From a virus, in the IMG/VR virus record IMGVR_UViG_3300047089_000244, positions 62,001 through 126,000 of that record: a DNA stretch of 64,000 nucleotides. One strand, 5' to 3'. The notes under the pieces are model-generated. The model saw only the letters and a list, made by a program, of their open reading frames with translations, did no database searches and was not told where the DNA came from. Position 1 is the stretch's first letter. Each line of letters starts with the position of its first letter. Shown here in pieces: positions 60,400-64,000 of this stretch. The position numbers and the translations under genes were made by a program.

Positions 60400-63300
60400 C
60401 ATACCTCCGGTTGTGCGTTGATATACTCTTGCGCTCGCTGGAGTAACGCGCTCTTCTCATTGAGAGTCGGGTCCGCCACCACATCGTTAGTTAGCTGTCG
60501 TAGGATTGTACCAACTTGTGGTCCCGGTTTCAAGCCGAGAGCCAAGAGGTCGTTCCCGTTGACGCTAATCGCCGACTGGGTGGTAGGCGCTCCGGACTGC
60601 CGAGACTGCTCCACGAGTTCGCGCATCGTATCAACAGGCGTCTTATAGGACGTATCGATTCCTTTGCCCTCGTTATCAGCCGCACGGAGCGTTAAGAGGT
60701 CATCTGCCGCCTCTCCCGTCTTGTTCAGGAACTTACGAGCCCCCTTAGCACTAGAGAATTGCGGGAACATGTGCTGCGAGATCAAGTTGTGAATGTTGCG
60801 AATTTTGGTGACCGGATAGTTAAAGGTCTGGCGTAGGCGAGCCTCAGTCATATCCGCTCCGACTTTGGCGTGGTCGGCTCCCACTGGGACCCCTTCCAGC
60901 ATGCCCGCGTAGTAGTGTGTCACGCCCGTCGCTGGGTCTATCCATGCAGAAGCGGGCTTGCCCGTATCATGCAAGAGAGCAGCTAGGCGCAGGTCTGGAT
61001 CTTTGGAAGCGCGCGAGACATTATCGAACACATTTAGGCTATGCTCACCTAGTGAATAATTATGGTGAGGGTTTTTCTGATCATAGTCGAAGTTATTCGC
61101 TAGCTCAGGGAAGAGATGTTTGAGTACGCCTGTTTCCTGAGCCAAGCGGAATGCGCCCGCTGGATTAGCGCTCGTCAGAAGCTTCTCAAGCTGTTGCTTT
61201 AGCGCATCAGGTGACTCCTGATCCAGACGGTGAGCGTACTCTTCCATCTCCTTACGCGTCTGCTCGTCCGGAACCAGTCCGTGGCGGGAGTGCATCGTGA
61301 GGGCTCGGACCAAACGTGTTGGGTCCTCATCGAATGATCCTGGGTGAGTAGTCCGTAAAGTATGGGACTCAATGTCTCTAGCTCCTCCGTAGGGATCAAG
61401 CAATCGCCCCGACGAGTCAAGATCAACGGCCATAGAATTGGCCGTAAAGTCTCGTCGCTGTAAGTCTTTCTCGATTGGGAGATGATGATCGACTGTGATT
61501 TTTCCTTGTCCACGGGTTCCTCCTGATTCGTATGTGTCGGTGCGAGGAAGTGCGATCTCGACCTCTTGGCCTTTGGTATGATAGCGGTAGACGCCAAAGC
61601 GCTTACCCGTAAGATCCACGCGGCCCGGTAGATGCTCCAAGATGTTATTCACGTCCTCGGGCGGAATACCCGATACCATAAGATCAATGTCCTTAGGCTC
61701 CTTCTGAAGGAGAGCATCTCGCACGGCTCCACCAACGACATAGACCTTACCGCCAGCTTCTTTAAGAGCTTGTGAGGCCGTCCAAGCAGCACCATCAGCA
61801 GCCGTAATCGAACGGATGTATGTGCCTACGTCCGCCGAAGCAACCTTGTGCTTTTCTCCTGTCTGGCTTTCCATTTCGAGGCTCGTGATCTCTAGTCCTG
61901 GGTGACTATAGTACCACAACTGCATCATGTGATATGTGGAGAACGGGATAGTAGTCGTCGTATTGATGACCATCTTACCCTTTGGTTCGTAGTATCCCTC
62001 CACGATGCCACCTGGTGTAAACTGCCCCATGATGTCTGGAGTACGCATACCGGGGTGGCCTACCGTGATATAGTCCTTTTCGATGTCGTAGATGAAGGGG
62101 ATTGGAGCCTGAAGCAAGTCCTTTCCTTCTTTGCCGCCTGCGGCCTCGAAGTGCCACCCCGCTTCGTTCCTCCATCCAGGACCAATCGGTTGTAGGTGTT
62201 CTGGAAGTTGAGAAGTTCCGTCTCTCTGTGCCTGCACGAACTCCTTAACCCGGTTCAAGTGAGATACGTCCTCAGGAAGATCATCCTCTGTGATGTATTG
62301 GCCCCCGTGTGCGCCTATTTCTGTAGCGTGCTTGCCACGAGGGTCATAGGAGAACGAAGCATGTGGCCAATTGTTGGGATCTCTCAAAGAGAGATTCATG
62401 TCCGCCCCCATTACATGCTGACTAGAAGGATCGTAAACCATATCGTTTTGATCCTCTGATGTGCCCATACCTCCCCAGCAATGGTGCATCATGTCCCCCT
62501 CTCTACCAACCTCATTCCAGCTAGGCAAATGTCGAATAGTCCACCCATCAGGAAATTGATGAAGAATCTCCGTCTGCTCTGGTCCATGTACCTCTTCGAG
62601 TTTTGTCTTAAACCGTTGTTGTTGAGGAACGGTCATTCGTCCGAAGTGCCATTTGTCTGATGAAACAAAAGCCCCCATCACAGGAATAGCCGTAGGTGTG
62701 ACGTTGCGCGGTCGCAGTGGCAATGGCTCGTCTTTGTCTTCGATGGTCGGGAAGTGTCCGTCATCGATCGGCGCAGCTTTGGGGTCCTGGTGATCCTGCG
62801 TATGCATAACGTAGGCTTTGAAATCTGGTAGCGTCTCGTTGCAATATGGGCAGGTGAGTTGACCTTGGGGCTCGCCATCAAAAGCTTTGCCCGGTTCTGC
62901 TTCTGGATCGCCCTTGTCGTATGTGGTCGGCCACTCCTTGTTCTTGATACGATCGTTCATGTCCGTGCCACCTGGGTACTCTGCAATGCGATACCCAAAG
63001 TCATCTGCCCATTCGATTAGTCCCGGCAGAGCAAACGGATTTGGAGGACGGTTGAAACTAGCTGTACGACCTACTATCTCGATCTCATCGTGATTACCCC
63101 AGAACGGGCGACTGCTGAGCTTAAGCTTACCCTCGCGCCATCCATACCAGTATGACTTCTTGGCTCCAAAATCATCATGAATTGGTTGACCACTGCTATC
63201 TACCAAGCCACCCCACTTCCATCCAACTTGCTTGCTGTAATCCTTCATCATTTTTACTAGCCCGCGCAAGCCGATGTTGCTCTCGACACTCCAGAGAGCA

Positions 63301-64000
63301 TCACGTCCGCGCACATTGACATACCCAACGGCCATCGGGCCGTTATGATCGGGAGCGATCTGAGCCTCTTCTGCCATCTGTTCGTGGTCGTCTACGGGTG
63401 AGACTTTGAACTCGCCGTTGCCGAAGATGAACTTATACTCATGCTCAACAGGTTCCTCCATCGAGAGATTGAGGTCGTCTATCACCGGGTCGTGGAAATC
63501 GCGTTGATTGAATTCCTCTTCTGCCTGCGGGCCTTCGCCAGGATACGCGTCGGAACCCGATCCACCGGAGTCGGCTTGCTTCAGAATCTTACCCTCTAGA
63601 GCGGCATTAGCACGTTCGGCAAATAACTGTGATCGCTGAGTGATGTTTGGCGACTGTTCTAGGTCTTCCCAGTCACGTTTGTCCTGTCCTGGTTGAGGAT
63701 CACTCTGAATGCGGAAGTCGCGATAGAGAGGATTGGTTGCATGCGTGTAGACAATTGGGCCTGGCCTATGGCGCATCTGTTCAGGCTCATACTCATAGGG
63801 CTCATCCTCCGCGTCTTGTGGGCGCGGCGTACCTTTGACAGGAGTGAAAGCATACTGGTCGCCTGTGAGATCCACGACGTAATTCCTATCTGGGCTCACC
63901 CAGAAGAAGTGACCTTCCTTCTGGCCAATATGTCCGCCGCCGAGCTTGCTCTGAAGCCACTTAGATGTAACGTAACAATGTCCAGCGCTCGGCTGTGGAT
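60399..64000 (-). CDS. Polyvalent virion-type protein with CCA-adding tRNA nucleotidyltransferase, 5' partial
   Basis: The frame is open to the window edge; residue numbers here count from an in-frame GTG at 63899. Upstream codons read HCYVTSKWLQSKLGGGHIGQ, a Cys-type N-terminal domain. Then a C2H2 finger CPYCNETLPDFKAYVMHTQ(DH) (350-370); a PcfJ-like region (440-555, GREGDMMHHCWGG, NLSLRDPNNWPHASF); and a complete class-II tRNA nucleotidyltransferase: KVYVVGGAVRDALLQKEPKD-I-D (718-739), RRDFTANSMAVD (815-826), FDEDPTRLVRAL (856-867), then an HD domain GEHSLNVFD, LLHDTGK (951-981). Expected function: add or repair the CCA end of tRNA. Confidence 0.85.
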   Translation of the reverse strand, partial: PQPSAGHCYVTSKWLQSKLGGGHIGQKEGHFFWVSPDRNYVVDLTGDQYAFTPVKGTPRPQDAEDEPYEYEPEQMRHRPGPIVYTHATNPLYRDFRIQSDPQPGQDKRDWEDLEQSPNITQRSQLFAERANAALEGKILKQADSGGSGSDAYPGEGPQAEEEFNQRDFHDPVIDDLNLSMEEPVEHEYKFIFGNGEFKVSPVDDHEQMAEEAQIAPDHNGPMAVGYVNVRGRDALWSVESNIGLRGLVKMMKDYSKQVGWKWGGLVDSSGQPIHDDFGAKKSYWYGWREGKLKLSSRPFWGNHDEIEIVGRTASFNRPPNPFALPGLIEWADDFGYRIAEYPGGTDMNDRIKNKEWPTTYDKGDPEAEPGKAFDGEPQGQLTCPYCNETLPDFKAYVMHTQDHQDPKAAPIDDGHFPTIEDKDEPLPLRPRNVTPTAIPVMGAFVSSDKWHFGRMTVPQQQRFKTKLEEVHGPEQTEILHQFPDGWTIRHLPSWNEVGREGDMMHHCWGGMGTSEDQNDMVYDPSSQHVMGADMNLSLRDPNNWPHASFSYDPRGKHATEIGAHGGQYITEDDLPEDVSHLNRVKEFVQAQRDGTSQLPEHLQPIGPGWRNEAGWHFEAAGGKEGKDLLQAPIPFIYDIEKDYITVGHPGMRTPDIMGQFTPGGIVEGYYEPKGKMVINTTTTIPFSTYHMMQLWYYSHPGLEITSLEMESQTGEKHKVASADVGTYIRSITAADGAAWTASQALKEAGGKVYVVGGAVRDALLQKEPKDIDLMVSGIPPEDVNNILEHLPGRVDLTGKRFGVYRYHTKGQEVEIALPRTDTYESGGTRGQGKITVDHHLPIEKDLQRRDFTANSMAVDLDSSGRLLDPYGGARDIESHTLRTTHPGSFDEDPTRLVRALTMHSRHGLVPDEQTRKEMEEYAHRLDQESPDALKQQLEKLLTSANPAGAFRLAQETGVLKHLFPELANNFDYDQKNPHHNYSLGEHSLNVFDNVSRASKDPDLRLAALLHDTGKPASAWIDPATGVTHYYAGMLEGVPVGADHAKVGADMTEARLRQTFNYPVTKIRNIHNLISQHMFPQFSSAKGARKFLNKTGEAADDLLTLRAADNEGKGIDTSYKTPVDTMRELVEQSRQSGAPTTQSAISVNGNDLLALGLKPGPQVGTILRQLTNDVVADPTLNEKSALLQRAQEYINAQPEV

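Overview
The window is accessory-rich sequence from a large tailed double-stranded DNA phage (Caudoviricetes). The phage assignment rests on tail-fibre, tail-collar and giant multidomain structural-type genes, densely packed small genes with ATGA/TGATG/TAATG overlaps, and very little non-coding space. No terminase, capsid, portal or DNA polymerase gene is present, and no tRNA gene was recognised. A Gram-positive, probably actinobacterial, host is an inference. It rests on abundant leaderless starts behind TANNNT -10 boxes, secreted collagen-like and histidine-rich proteins, an L,D-transpeptidase and a signal-peptide RlpA-like protein. Base composition looks intermediate (not computed).

Layout. 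(1) 0-6.85 kb, mostly plus strand: small zinc-ribbon and membrane proteins, a LAGLIDADG homing nuclease, a PLD-family protein (minus strand), a C39-like cysteine-protease-type protein, a DUF7352-type protein, a lipoprotein and a YiiX-like NlpC/P60 protein. (2) 6.85-19.5 kb, structural/adsorption block on both strands: an 843-residue polyvalent protein with a metal-binding-like HDxxGH region and an EndoIII-like HhH segment, Ig/lectin-like tail proteins, a polyglycine adhesin, a solenoid fibre with about 27 repeats and a jelly-roll insert, and a protein with GKG/HTW repeats plus an ADP-ribosyltransferase-like domain. (3) 19.5-40 kb, 'early' accessory region: an RlpA-like gene with an apparent AUU start, a candidate ncRNA, about 70 small genes (TrpC-like, DUF4326, RF-1/GGQ, metallophosphoesterase, cyclic-phosphate receiver, Bcs1-like AAA+) and many micro-membrane proteins of 21-60 residues. 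(4) 40-48.7 kb, minus strand: a 1390-residue polyvalent protein, tail-collar protein, two collagen-like proteins and an L,D-transpeptidase. (5) 48.7-57.5 kb: minus-strand small-gene operons. (6) 57.5-64 kb: an NTase-containing virion-type protein and a 1166+ residue protein carrying a complete CCA-adding tRNA nucleotidyltransferase with HD domain, whose 5' end lies beyond the window.

Two themes stand out. First, more than 30 small genes on both strands sit 5-8 nt downstream of a -10 box (TGC-TATACT, TATAAT, TACACT or TAGACT), some with a TTGACN -35 box 17-19 nt further upstream. This implies transcription starting at or next to the start codon, often from divergent palindromic promoter pairs, and in three operons from an 11-17 codon leader peptide overlapping the first gene. 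Second, four or five giant proteins share a tryptophan-rich GKG...HTW module, or related sequence, and carry RNA-end-processing type domains: CCA-adding enzyme, minimal NTase, 2H phosphoesterase, cyclic-phosphate receiver and Tpt1/ART-like domains. An HhH glycosylase-like protein belongs to the same set. Together with the stand-alone receiver, RF-1/GGQ and metallophosphoesterase genes, they look like a phage RNA-repair and translation-rescue toolkit, possibly delivered with the virion. This is the best candidate for an undescribed system here.
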